In this document: one piece after another, positions 16,309-24,348 of the stretch
Position numbering within the stretch: position 1 is the stretch's first letter
Layout: every line of letters starts with the position of its first letter
NCBI GenBank assembly: GCA_902794055.1
Contig: CADBGC010000013.1
Span: 9,416-55,585 of the forward strand
Length of the DNA stretch: 46,170 nt
Direction of reading: 5' to 3'
From: an uncultured Eubacteriales bacterium
GTDB lineage: Bacteria > Bacillota > Clostridia > Christensenellales > CAG-138
Notes under the pieces: model-generated
Database searches by the model: none
Seen by the model: the letters and a program-made list of their open reading frames with translations, nothing else
Told to the model about the DNA's origin: nothing
Made by a program: the position numbers and the translations under genes

Positions 16309-17991
16309 ATGATCAACATCACCTTCCCCGACGGCTCCGTTCGTCAGTTTGAAGACGGCGTAAACGCCTACGCCATCGCCGAGAGCATCAGCCCGCGCCT
16401 TCGCAAGGCGACCCTTGCCGCCGAGCTGGACGGCGAGCTTTACGATGCGGCGCTGCCGATACACGGCGACCATGCGCTGAAGCTCCTCACCTTCGCCGAC
16501 GAGGGCGGCAGATGGACCTATCGCCACACCGGCTCGCATATCCTTGCGCAGGCCGTAAAGCGCCTCTGGCCCGAGGGCGAGGTCATCAGCTTCTACCGTC
16601 AGGGCGATTTCGTGGATCTCTGCGCAGGCCCGCATCTTGAAAGCACTGGCAAGTGCAAGAATATCAAGATAATGAGCGTTGCGGGCGCATACTGGCGCGG
16701 CAGCGAGAAAAACAAGATGCTCAAGCGCATCTATGCGACCGCTTTTGAAAAGAAGGCCGATCTCGATGCATACATCACCATGCTCGAGGAAGCCAAGAAG
16801 CGCGACCACAGAAAGATCGGCAAGGAGCTCGGTCTCTTTGCGATGATGGACGAGGGCCCCGGCTTCCCGTTCTTCCTGCCCAAGGGCATGGAGCTTAAAA
16901 ACACCCTGCTCGAATATTGGCATGAGGTGCATAAGCGCTACGGCTACGTTGAGATCCAAACGCCCATCATGCTCAACCGCGAGCTTTGGGAGAAGAGCGG
17001 CCATTGGGGACATTACAGAAAGAATATGTACACCACGGTCATCGACGAGATGGATTTCGCGATAAAGCCGATGAACTGCCCCGGCGGAATGCTGGTTTAC
17101 GGCCTTGAGCCGCGCAGCTACCGCGACCTGCCCCTTCGCATGGCGGAGCTCGGCCTCGTTCACCGCCACGAGCTTTCCGGCGCGCTGCACGGCCTGTTCC
17201 GCGTTCGCTGCTTCACGCAGGACGATGCGCATATCTTCATGACCTGGGAGCAGATGAAGGACGAAATAAAGAACGTTATCAAGCTCTACACCGAGGTCTA
17301 CTCCACCTTCGGTCTTAGCTACCGCATCGAGCTTTCCACCATGCCAGAGGATCATATCGGCGAGAAGGAAACCTGGGATTTTGCGACCGACATCCTCAAG
17401 CAGGCCATCACCGAGATGGACAGGGAATACAAGCTCAACGAGGGCGACGGCGCATTCTACGGCCCGAAGCTGGACTTCCATATTGCGGATTGCCTTGGAA
17501 GAAGCTGGCAGTGCGGCACTATCCAGCTCGATATGCAGCTTCCCGAGCGCTTCGAGCTTGAGTACACGGGCGCGGACGGCGCAAAGCATCGCCCCGTTAT
17601 GATCCACCGCGCCATGTTCGGCTCGATCGAACGCTTCATCGGCGTTATCACCGAGCATTTCGCGGGCGCGTTCCCGACCTGGCTTGCTCCGGTTCAGGTC
17701 AAGGTCATGGCGATGACCGACCGCACGATGGAGGCTTCCACCGAGATCGCCGCGAAGCTCGCCGCCGCAGGTCTGCGCGTTGAGACCGACCTTCGCAACG
17801 AGAAGATCGGCTTCAAAATTCGCGAAGCCCAGATGCAGAAGATCCCCTATATGCTTATCGTGGGCGATAAGGAGGTCGAAAACGGCGTTGTTGCCGTGCG
17901 CTCAAGAAAGGGCGGCGACCTCGGCACGATGAGCCTTGAGGGCTTCTTGGCGAAGATCGCGGAAGAGGTCAAGGAAAAGAGCATAGATTGA
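16309..17991 (+). CDS. thrS: Threonyl-tRNA synthetase with shortened editing domain
   Basis: A class II synthetase charging tRNA(Thr), 560 residues against ~640 usual. TGS domain at 1-62; editing-domain motif HTGSH at 73-77, the same position as His73/His77 of the Escherichia coli enzyme. The partner motif CAGPH is at 105-109, whereas in E. coli it is Cys182/His186, so about 77 residues between them are missing. Catalytic core: motif 2 region RVRCFTQDDAHIF (Cys where Gly is usual), zinc Cys in MNCPGGM, motif 3 MIHRAMFGSIERF, and an anticodon-binding domain (about 460-560). The ATG follows AAAAGGAG. Expression is under the T-box. The gap is in frame at LWPEGEVISFY, which suggests a real or assembly-derived deletion at a PEG-encoding repeat. 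Confidence 0.94.
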   Translation: MINITFPDGSVRQFEDGVNAYAIAESISPRLRKATLAAELDGELYDAALPIHGDHALKLLTFADEGGRWTYRHTGSHILAQAVKRLWPEGEVISFYRQGDFVDLCAGPHLESTGKCKNIKIMSVAGAYWRGSEKNKMLKRIYATAFEKKADLDAYITMLEEAKKRDHRKIGKELGLFAMMDEGPGFPFFLPKGMELKNTLLEYWHEVHKRYGYVEIQTPIMLNRELWEKSGHWGHYRKNMYTTVIDEMDFAIKPMNCPGGMLVYGLEPRSYRDLPLRMAELGLVHRHELSGALHGLFRVRCFTQDDAHIFMTWEQMKDEIKNVIKLYTEVYSTFGLSYRIELSTMPEDHIGEKETWDFATDILKQAITEMDREYKLNEGDGAFYGPKLDFHIADCLGRSWQCGTIQLDMQLPERFELEYTGADGAKHRPVMIHRAMFGSIERFIGVITEHFAGAFPTWLAPVQVKVMAMTDRTMEASTEIAAKLAAAGLRVETDLRNEKIGFKIREAQMQKIPYMLIVGDKEVENGVVAVRSRKGGDLGTMSLEGFLAKIAEEVKEKSID

Positions 17992-18011
17992 ACATAATTA
18001 TTCATATCTTG

Positions 18012-18042
18012 GCTGCCGCAGATGCTCATGATTTGCGGCAGC
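18012..18042 (+). terminator. Hairpin after thrS
   Basis: GCTGCCGCA (18012-18020) pairs with TGCGGCAGC (18034-18042), followed by ATTAATTATG; a weak T-tail but placed right after thrS. Confidence 0.6.
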
Positions 18043-18125
18043 ATTAATTATGCTATTTAGATAAACCTCGCATATTTTCAGTTTATTTACAAGAAAACTT
18101 AGATGATACATTCGCGTTTTTCGTA

Positions 18126-18155
18126 TTGACAAAGCGCCGACAGGAAAGTTATAAT
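18126..18155 (+). promoter_or_regulatory. Promoter upstream of the lipoprotein at 18300
   Basis: TTGACA (18126-18131), an 18-nt spacer and TATAAT (18150-18155). The leader to the start codon is about 137 nt and contains an unused AGGAGG at 18173-18178. Apart from this and the thrS terminator, the 308-bp gap between thrS and this gene holds nothing else I can support. Confidence 0.75.
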
Positions 18156-18299
18156 TAGGCGATTTTTATTATAGGAGGATTTAAGGGCACATTGTATAGT
18201 ACGTCTATTTTTAAACCTCATCCTGTTTGCTCATTCTTGCGAGTATTCCATAACGTTAAGCTTAAAGATAAGTAAAGCTGCAATGTGGGGAGTTATAGA

Positions 18300-18815
18300 A
18301 TGAGAAGATCAAAAAGTGTTTTTAATTCAACGCCGGCCTGCATCGCAGCTGTTTTAACCGTACTGCTCGTTGCTTCCATGTTTTCCGCCTGCAAGCAGCC
18401 GGAAAAGCCCGAGCCCGTGATAGAGTATCAGCTTCAATACAGAATACTGTATGATGAAACCCTCAGCGGAGAAGATATCCTTTCCTGTGTTGAGATGAAT
18501 GACTATGATATCGTTTTCTTTAACGAAGCTCAGCTCAGCGAAGCGGGCAAAAGAGTTCAAGCTGTTGCAAGGGACAGATTGGCAGTATTTGTCGGCATTC
18601 CCCTCAATAAAGCAAATACATATTTGCAAAGCGACCGTTTTGAATCGTGCAACGACTATGATTCAGCCGTAAGCTGCTACTCCGTTTGCACAAACAGTCC
18701 GAGCGGAGAAACCGGGATATTCGGCACCTTTCAAGATGCGTATCCGAGCAGGATAGAGCTTATCGAACAGATCAGCAAGTTTTGGCACGAACGGCTGAGC
18801 GAGCTGAATCGGTAA
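18300..18815 (+). CDS. Lipoprotein of unknown function
   Basis: A 171-residue lipoprotein: basic N-terminus MRRSKSVFNSTP, a hydrophobic segment (ACIAAVLTVLLVASMFSA) and lipobox MFSAC near residue 31. The mature part has no recognised domain. The ATG at 18300 is 8 nt after GGGGAG, preferred to a GTG 15 nt upstream that would sit on that ribosome site. It has its own promoter. It may be secreted to the outer face of the membrane; nothing links it to the neighbours. Confidence 0.8.
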   Translation: MRRSKSVFNSTPACIAAVLTVLLVASMFSACKQPEKPEPVIEYQLQYRILYDETLSGEDILSCVEMNDYDIVFFNEAQLSEAGKRVQAVARDRLAVFVGIPLNKANTYLQSDRFESCNDYDSAVSCYSVCTNSPSGETGIFGTFQDAYPSRIELIEQISKFWHERLSELNR

Positions 18816-18902
18816 ACAACCAATAACGCTGTGCGCCTGTTCAAAAGGACGGGCGCGCTTGATAATTTTTATTGCTAAAATGCTGAAAAGGAGAATCGTT
18901 CT

Positions 18903-19136
18903 ATGAACAATATCTGCCCCTATTGCGGCAAGGAAATGGAGCTTGGCTATATCCAAAGCGGCCGCGGCATTGCGTGGCGAAATAAGATAGTTCACATTGC
19001 AGCATTTTCGGCATTGAGCCGCTCCGCGGTCAGGCTGTCGTATGCTCTGGGGCCGTTCGACGGTCATGTGGTTGAAGCCTATCGCTGCGCCGACTGCAAA
19101 AAAGTCGTCATTGAATATGATGAGGATGCGGAGTAA
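18903..19136 (+). CDS. DUF6487-type small zinc-ribbon protein
   Basis: A 77-residue protein with CPYCGKEMELGYIQSGRGIAW at residues 5-25 and a second pair YRCADCKKVVIEY near the C-terminus. The two CxxC knuckles and the EMExGYIQS phrase match DUF6487, a small zinc-ribbon family of unknown role. The ATG follows AAAGGAG by about 10 nt. It sits between a lipoprotein and the ADP-ribosylglycohydrolase without obvious operon linkage. Confidence 0.82.
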   Translation: MNNICPYCGKEMELGYIQSGRGIAWRNKIVHIAAFSALSRSAVRLSYALGPFDGHVVEAYRCADCKKVVIEYDEDAE

Positions 19137-19189
19137 CCCAGATACTTTCCCCAAGCAGCCGATCGGCTGAAAACTTATTCTTTATAGCT

Positions 19190-19248
19190 GAAATTCCGCA
19201 GGAATTTCAACCTCAACTATTCACTATTCATCATTCACTATTCACTAA
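19190..19248 (+). repeat. Dispersed heptamer-hairpin element, copy 5
   Basis: Hairpin GAAATTCC (19190-19197), GCA, GGAATTTC (19201-19208), then AACCTCAA and heptamers TATTCAC/TATTCAT up to 19248. Here the heptamer end faces the start of the next gene rather than a stop codon. Confidence 0.9.
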
Positions 19249-19267
19249 CTAAAACCGGAGACCTATC

Positions 19268-20449
19268 ATGGATAATAAACCGACTCCCCGCATTATCGAT
19301 GCGATTCGCGGCAGCCTTATCGGCGGCGCGGCGGGCGATGCGCTCGGCTACGCCGTGGAATTCGTTCGAGAGGACTATATTTTCAAAAAATACGGCGAAA
19401 AGGGCATAACCGAGTATGAGCTCGACCCGCATACGGGCAAGGCGATAATTTCGGACGACACGCAGATGACGCTTTTCACCGCCGTTGGGCTTCTGCACGG
19501 GCAAACCCGCGCCAGGCTGCGCGGCATCGCTGGGCCGGCATCAAGCTACGTTGCCATGGCGTACGACGATTGGCTGACCACCCAAACAGACTCGTTTGAG
19601 AACGTGCGCAAGGCGAGGGAAAACGATTCGTTCGGGTACGTTATCTCATGGCTGCTCGACGAGCCCGCGCTCTTTGCGCGCCGCGCCCCCGGCAACACCT
19701 GCCTTTCGGCGCTGATGGCGGCAAGGCAGACGGGCAGCATAAACGAAGCGGACTATATCGCCCTTAAAAGAAACAACAGCAAGGGCTGCGGCGGCGTTAT
19801 GCGAACGGCTCCCTGTGCGCTGTTTGCGCCCCATCTCGGCTGGGATATCGACCTTGTGGATATGCAGAGCGCGCAGATGGCGGCCGTGACCCACGGGCAT
19901 TCGCTCGGCTATATGCCCTCCGCCGTGCTTTCTCATATCATCTTCAGGCTCATCGCCCCCGATACTGCGTGTATGCCGCTGAAAACCGCTGTGCTCGATT
20001 CGATAGAGGCGCTCAATCGGCTGTTTGGCGGCGATGAAAACACGGATACGCTTGCGGAGCTTGTAGGGCTTGCGGTCTCTCTCTCCGAAAACGGCGAAAG
20101 CGACCTCGACAACATCCACGCGCTCGGCGAGGGCTGGGTGGGCGACGAGGCGCTTGCCATCGCGATCTATTGCGCGCTTAAATACGAAAACGACTTCTCC
20201 ACCGGCATAATAGCCGCCGCCAACCATAAGGGCGACAGCGACTCCACCGCCGCCATCTGCGGAAACATCCTCGGCGCAAAGCTCGGATACAGCGCGATCG
20301 AGGAAAAATGGAAGCGCGATCTTGAAATGCACGATCTTATCCTCGAGCTTGCGGACGACCTCGCCCAAGGCTGCCTTATGAGCGAATACGACCCGTATCA
20401 CGATGAAAGATGGGTTCAAAAATATGTGAAGGCGAGGGCGTGCAAATAG
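19268..20449 (+). CDS. ADP-ribosylglycohydrolase (DraG/ARH family)
   Basis: A 393-residue all-alpha hydrolase of the DraG/ARH family. Metal-binding motifs: GGAAGDALG at residues 19-27, ISDDTQMT at 61-68 and KGDSDSTAAICGNILG near 314-329. The middle motif KGCGGVMRTAP is also typical. Such enzymes remove ADP-ribose from Arg, from DNA bases or from small molecules. No ADP-ribosyltransferase or nitrogenase regulator is nearby, so the substrate is open. The ATG follows CGGAGA and lies 20 nt beyond repeat copy 5. Confidence 0.92.
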   Translation: MDNKPTPRIIDAIRGSLIGGAAGDALGYAVEFVREDYIFKKYGEKGITEYELDPHTGKAIISDDTQMTLFTAVGLLHGQTRARLRGIAGPASSYVAMAYDDWLTTQTDSFENVRKARENDSFGYVISWLLDEPALFARRAPGNTCLSALMAARQTGSINEADYIALKRNNSKGCGGVMRTAPCALFAPHLGWDIDLVDMQSAQMAAVTHGHSLGYMPSAVLSHIIFRLIAPDTACMPLKTAVLDSIEALNRLFGGDENTDTLAELVGLAVSLSENGESDLDNIHALGEGWVGDEALAIAIYCALKYENDFSTGIIAAANHKGDSDSTAAICGNILGAKLGYSAIEEKWKRDLEMHDLILELADDLAQGCLMSEYDPYHDERWVQKYVKARACK

Positions 20450-20501
20450 AGCGCGGCGCTGAATTGTCACATAAAGTTAATTCTTGCTGACCTTTCGTTT
20501 A

Positions 20502-20530
20502 TTGACTTCCGCAAATAAGTATGCTAAGCT
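20502..20530 (+). promoter_or_regulatory. Promoter of the two-segment membrane protein
   Basis: TTGACT (20502-20507), a 17-nt spacer and an extended -10 TGCTAAGCT (20522-20530), the same arrangement as at thrS. Confidence 0.65.
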
Positions 20531-20558
20531 ACTTTGTAAGAGGAAAGGAGGCGTATCG

Positions 20559-21134
20559 ATGAAAAAAACGCTTCGCATAATCGCGCTCTTGCTCGCCGCC
20601 GTGTTCTTTATCGGCGCCGCGATCATAGTTATCGACTTCGCTAAATACGCCCTCGTTGTGGGCGACTACGAAAAAACCTCTCACGACGAACTCAGCTTTA
20701 TCCGATCGGGCAAGGCTGAATACCGCATCGGGCGAAACAGCCTCGGCTACCCCGTTTTCCGCTCGCCTAAAAAGGCGCTCGCGGCCTTCACCGAGGAATA
20801 CGCGGATATGATAGCGGAATATGCCTCTATTTTGAAGCTTCCGCCCCTTTCACATAGCTCGATCCACTGGTACAGTACATTGTACAACGGTCTTTCGTCA
20901 AAGCAGGCGGCTGAGCTTGGGGAGGTTGCTCGCTTCGCCTCGACCTATAAAATCAGCTTCGACGGAACGAGCGTTAATAGGCAGGTCGCCGCGGTCGGCT
21001 TCACCGTGTTCGGAATAGTGCTGCTCGTTTTCGCGCTGCCCGTTCGGAAAAAACCGAAGCCCGCAAAGAAAAACGCAGAGCAAACGGATTCGAAAACAGA
21101 ACTCGTCGATCAAAGCCTTAACACTAATTCATGA
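20559..21134 (+). CDS. Unrecognised membrane protein with two membrane segments
   Basis: A 191-residue protein. The ATG at 20559 follows GAAAGGAGG by 8 nt; an in-frame extension upstream overlaps the promoter and is rejected. Hydrophobic segments lie at residues ~5-29 and ~148-170, with ~115 residues between them (probably outside) and a basic, Lys-rich tail in the cytoplasm. No family is recognised. It is a single transcription unit with its own promoter and terminator. Confidence 0.75.
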   Translation: MKKTLRIIALLLAAVFFIGAAIIVIDFAKYALVVGDYEKTSHDELSFIRSGKAEYRIGRNSLGYPVFRSPKKALAAFTEEYADMIAEYASILKLPPLSHSSIHWYSTLYNGLSSKQAAELGEVARFASTYKISFDGTSVNRQVAAVGFTVFGIVLLVFALPVRKKPKPAKKNAEQTDSKTELVDQSLNTNS

Positions 21135-21137
21135 TAT

Positions 21138-21166
21138 TTAAAAGAGCAGTTTGGCTGCTCTTTTAA
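21138..21166. terminator. Bidirectional terminator
   Basis: AAAAGAGCAG (21140-21149) and CTGCTCTTTT (21155-21164), with A/T tails on both sides. It serves the membrane protein on plus and may also stop transcription from the SNF2 gene on minus. Confidence 0.85.
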
Positions 21167-21202
21167 TATTGATTCTAATTTCACACATGGTTTTATTCGG
21201 TA

Positions 21203-21252
21203 GAAATTCCCTTGGAGTTTCAACCACAAATATTCGCTATTCATCCATTACT
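21203..21252 (-). repeat. Dispersed heptamer-hairpin element, copy 6 (degenerate)
   Basis: GAAATTCC (21203-21210) with an imperfect right arm GGAGTTTC (21214-21221), then degenerate heptamers. The SNF2 stop codon (21248-21250) lies in the heptamer end. Confidence 0.8.
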
Positions 21253-24220
21253 CAAGAGGCTCATCCTCTTCCTCACTTCGGTCGGCTTCCGCACTTTTAC
21301 CGTTCTGCTCCGCGTTGATCCTGTCTATTTCCTCCTTGATGATATCTTTGAAGGTCTTTTCATCAAGCTCAAGGCTCTCCCTTGCCGCCTCGGACTTATC
21401 TGCAAATGCATCGAATTCCCTTTGCTTGTCGTCCAGCCTTTCAACCATCCGTTCCTCAAGCGTTCTTTCGCAGAGCAGTCTGTAAACAAGCACGTTTCTC
21501 GTTTGCCCCATGCGGTAGGCGCGCGATATCGCCTGATTCTCGATCGATGGCTTGAACTGCGGCTCGCAGATGATGACGACGCTCGCGGACTGGATATTCA
21601 AGCCCGTGCCGCCCGCCTGTATCTGCGCCGCAAGAACCGTTCCCGCAGGCGCCTTTTCAAACTCATCTATGATTTCCTGCCGCCGCTGAAGTGTTACAGA
21701 GCCGTTTATCGGGTTCAAACAGCTTTCTTTAAGCAGCGATTTAACTCGCCTTATCGTATCGAGGAAGAACGAGAAAACCAGCACCTTTCTGCCCTCAGCG
21801 CGGGCCTCCTCGACTAGCTCGAGCAGGCGCTCCGCTTTTGAAGATCGCTCGCCCTCGCCCACGTTCCATGAAAGCCGTCTTGCCTCGGCATAATTGCCGC
21901 TTCCGTTTCGCAGCGCGTTTTCATAAACCGCTCTCTCAACGTTATACATGGTGCACCACTCGCGGCTCTCAATGAGCTCGGGAAGCTCAGTCAAAACCTC
22001 ATCCCGCTTTCTTCTGTAGTACACCGGCGCTATCGCCTTTCTAAACTGAGGCGCCGAACTCAGCGACAGCTTGTCCTGTATGGCATAAGCAACACTCGGC
22101 TGAAGCATTTTTATAAGCTGATACATTTCGCCAACGCTGTTTTCAAGTGGAGTACCGGTCATAAAGAGCAGGCGATCCGCGCTTTGGCATAAAAGCTTGA
22201 TATTCTTCGTTCGCTTGGCTTCGGGGTTCTTTGCGTAATGCGCCTCGTCCACCACGAGCATGGAGAAGCCGAAACCCTCGGGAAAAGAGATATGAGAGGT
22301 CGTTTCATAAGTTGTTACAGCAGTGCCGCCCGTCTTTATCCACGAGCGCAGCGCGGAGCTTCTTCCCACGCCGTGTATCTTCGTTACGCTCAGGCGGCTC
22401 ATCTTCCTTATCTCGCGGCACCAGTTGGTGAGCACGCTCGCGGGACATACGACCATGAAATGCGTTGCCCCCGTGTTGCGCAGCGACACCATCGCCGCGA
22501 TCGCCTGAACGGTTTTGCCAAGACCCATTTCATCGCCGAGCAGCACCTTCTGCTGATGAAGAATGTATTTAACGCCCCATTCCTGATATCTTCGCAGCTC
22601 GCAAAGAAGGCCGTCCGGGAAGAAGCACTCGTCCTGTATTTCGCGCGCCAGATCCTCCGGCAGACCGTATAGAGAGTCATCGTTTCCGAGCAGGCCGGGT
22701 GCAAGCTTCTCTATAATATTGAAAAACTCGACGGGGTTTTCGGAAAAATCGTTCCACGCTTCTGCCTCGGTCATTCTATCTATCGAGTTTATCAGCTTGA
22801 GATAGTATTCCGTATCCGCGAAATAGCTTCCCTCCTCCAGCGTTTTCAGCGTTTCAAACGCCGCCATCGCCCGCTCTTTTTCCTTGCCGGAAGCCAGAAG
22901 CCATTTGAGTTTTCCATCGCAGAGCTCCCCGATATCATCAACGGCGTACCTTATCCTGCGCTCGTTTCTTTCATAGAGATCGCGGCAGGCCTCCGCAGGC
23001 GCGGCGCAAAGCATGTATTTTGCCACGGCCGATATGAGCCGCGTGGTCTCGCGCGTTTTTCTGTCCGAGCTTATGCGAATCTTCGTGCCCTGCCGCGCCT
23101 TTGATGCAATGTCATTTGCGATTCTCTTGATCGTGTACGCCGTATCCTCGCTTATCCCGTACACCGATGAAAGAGAGCCTTCAGATGCAGCCAACACATC
23201 GAGAATGCTGTTGTAGCCATAATCGCGAAGCGCCTTTACCCTTATTCCCTTTCTCTCACGGTTCAGCTCCTCAACGGGGATTTCGCGCAGAACCTCCACC
23301 GCCTCCGCCGCAGCAAGACCTTCGGCGGCCGCAACAGCCTCCATGCGGTAATCAAGCTTCATGTCAGCTGCTTTTTGGAGCTGCTTTAACGTTTTGCTAT
23401 GCCACTCAACGAGCCGTTTGGCCTTGATACGGTCGAAGCCGCGCTCGTTTTCCCGTGAGTTTTCAAAGCATCCCGGTCTTATGCCGTTTAAAACTGTGAT
23501 GAACGCATCGGGCTGTTTCTGAAAATCTTCCCACGCTTCGCCGTTTCTAACGATCCCGTTCATCATCGATGTAAGTGCTTCCGCTTTCGCACCGTATTCG
23601 CCGTCCTCAAGGTCGCTCAGTTTTTCAAAGGCTTCCTGCGCCCTCTGCTTCTGCCTGCCCGAAATGAAAATCCGCTTCAAAAAGCTTCCACCGAACGCCC
23701 GCAGATCGTCAAGCGCATAGCGAATATCGCTCTCGTTCTCATCTATAAACCTTTGAGCCTCGCTTGCGATAGCTCCGCAACGCATATATCCCGATGCTGC
23801 CCTGATAAGAGCATCAGCTTCGGGCATTTTTCTGTCTGCGCTCAAGTGAACTCGCGTTCCCCGCTTCGCCTTTGAAACGATTTCATCCACGGCATCCTTT
23901 ATTGCGGCGGCGATCGCATTGCCCATGCCGAGATCGGAGCGCAGCTCACGCTCCGAAGCCTCGACAACATCCGCCAAGGTTACATATCCGCAAGCTTTCA
24001 GAAGTGAAGCTCTTGGGCGCACTATATTATCATTCATCTCGTCAACGGATATTTCCCTAAGGATGCGCATAATATCGGCATCCGCAAGCTTGTCCGCACA
24101 AGCGTTTGTTTGGCTACGGAAGCGCTCCGGCATCTCCGCTGCCGAATGCAGATTCTCAAGCGTTTTCTCATGCTTTTCTATAAGCCGCTTCGCGTTTACG
24201 GCATCAAACGATTTTGCCAT
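21248..24220 (-). CDS. SNF2-family helicase with duplicated N-terminal module
   Basis: A 990-residue protein. The C-terminal ~460 residues are a SNF2 ATPase: Walker A GDEMGLGKTVQ (562-572), VVDEAHYAKN (656-665), MTGTPLENS, GGTGLNIQSA and ISRAYRMGQT. The N-terminal half is two tandem homologous modules of ~250 residues (5-254 and 262-511, offset 257): both begin AKRLxExHxKTL, contain a helix-hairpin-helix-like stretch (LLKACGYVTLADVVEASE / ALRDYGYNSILDVLAASE), then SADRK/SSDRK and RYAxDDxxxx. I do not recognise the module. The ATG at 24220 follows GGAG by 8 nt; upstream in-frame codons lack a ribosome site. It probably remodels a nucleic-acid complex; no nuclease is fused. Confidence 0.9.
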   Translation of the reverse strand: MAKSFDAVNAKRLIEKHEKTLENLHSAAEMPERFRSQTNACADKLADADIMRILREISVDEMNDNIVRPRASLLKACGYVTLADVVEASERELRSDLGMGNAIAAAIKDAVDEIVSKAKRGTRVHLSADRKMPEADALIRAASGYMRCGAIASEAQRFIDENESDIRYALDDLRAFGGSFLKRIFISGRQKQRAQEAFEKLSDLEDGEYGAKAEALTSMMNGIVRNGEAWEDFQKQPDAFITVLNGIRPGCFENSRENERGFDRIKAKRLVEWHSKTLKQLQKAADMKLDYRMEAVAAAEGLAAAEAVEVLREIPVEELNRERKGIRVKALRDYGYNSILDVLAASEGSLSSVYGISEDTAYTIKRIANDIASKARQGTKIRISSDRKTRETTRLISAVAKYMLCAAPAEACRDLYERNERRIRYAVDDIGELCDGKLKWLLASGKEKERAMAAFETLKTLEEGSYFADTEYYLKLINSIDRMTEAEAWNDFSENPVEFFNIIEKLAPGLLGNDDSLYGLPEDLAREIQDECFFPDGLLCELRRYQEWGVKYILHQQKVLLGDEMGLGKTVQAIAAMVSLRNTGATHFMVVCPASVLTNWCREIRKMSRLSVTKIHGVGRSSALRSWIKTGGTAVTTYETTSHISFPEGFGFSMLVVDEAHYAKNPEAKRTKNIKLLCQSADRLLFMTGTPLENSVGEMYQLIKMLQPSVAYAIQDKLSLSSAPQFRKAIAPVYYRRKRDEVLTELPELIESREWCTMYNVERAVYENALRNGSGNYAEARRLSWNVGEGERSSKAERLLELVEEARAEGRKVLVFSFFLDTIRRVKSLLKESCLNPINGSVTLQRRQEIIDEFEKAPAGTVLAAQIQAGGTGLNIQSASVVIICEPQFKPSIENQAISRAYRMGQTRNVLVYRLLCERTLEERMVERLDDKQREFDAFADKSEAARESLELDEKTFKDIIKEEIDRINAEQNGKSAEADRSEEEDEPLE

Positions 24221-24276
24221 TGGGTTTCTCCGTTCAGATTTCGATTTTCGCAGCAAGGAATAAACCATCAAAGAGT

Positions 24277-24306
24277 ATTATAGTAGAAATTCCACAGGAA
24301 TTTCAA
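24277..24306 (-). promoter_or_regulatory. Promoter of the SNF2 gene built partly from repeat copy 7
   Basis: Minus strand: TTGAAA (24306-24301) from the repeat hairpin, an 18-nt spacer and TATAAT (24282-24277) just outside it. Confidence 0.6.
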
Positions 24307-24348
24307 CCACAATTATTCATTATTCACCATTCATCATTCACTAATTCA
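24286..24348 (-). repeat. Dispersed heptamer-hairpin element, copy 7
   Basis: Hairpin GAAATTCC (24286-24293), ACA, GGAATTTC (24297-24304), AACCACAA, then about five heptamers to 24348. The methyltransferase stop codon (24346-24348) is at the outer heptamer edge. Confidence 0.9.

Noticed and set aside
18173..18275. Leader ORF behind the strong AGGAGG at 18173-18178
   Set aside because: No ATG, GTG or TTG lies at a workable distance; the first TTG (18192) is 13 nt away and would give only 27 residues of no recognisable kind.
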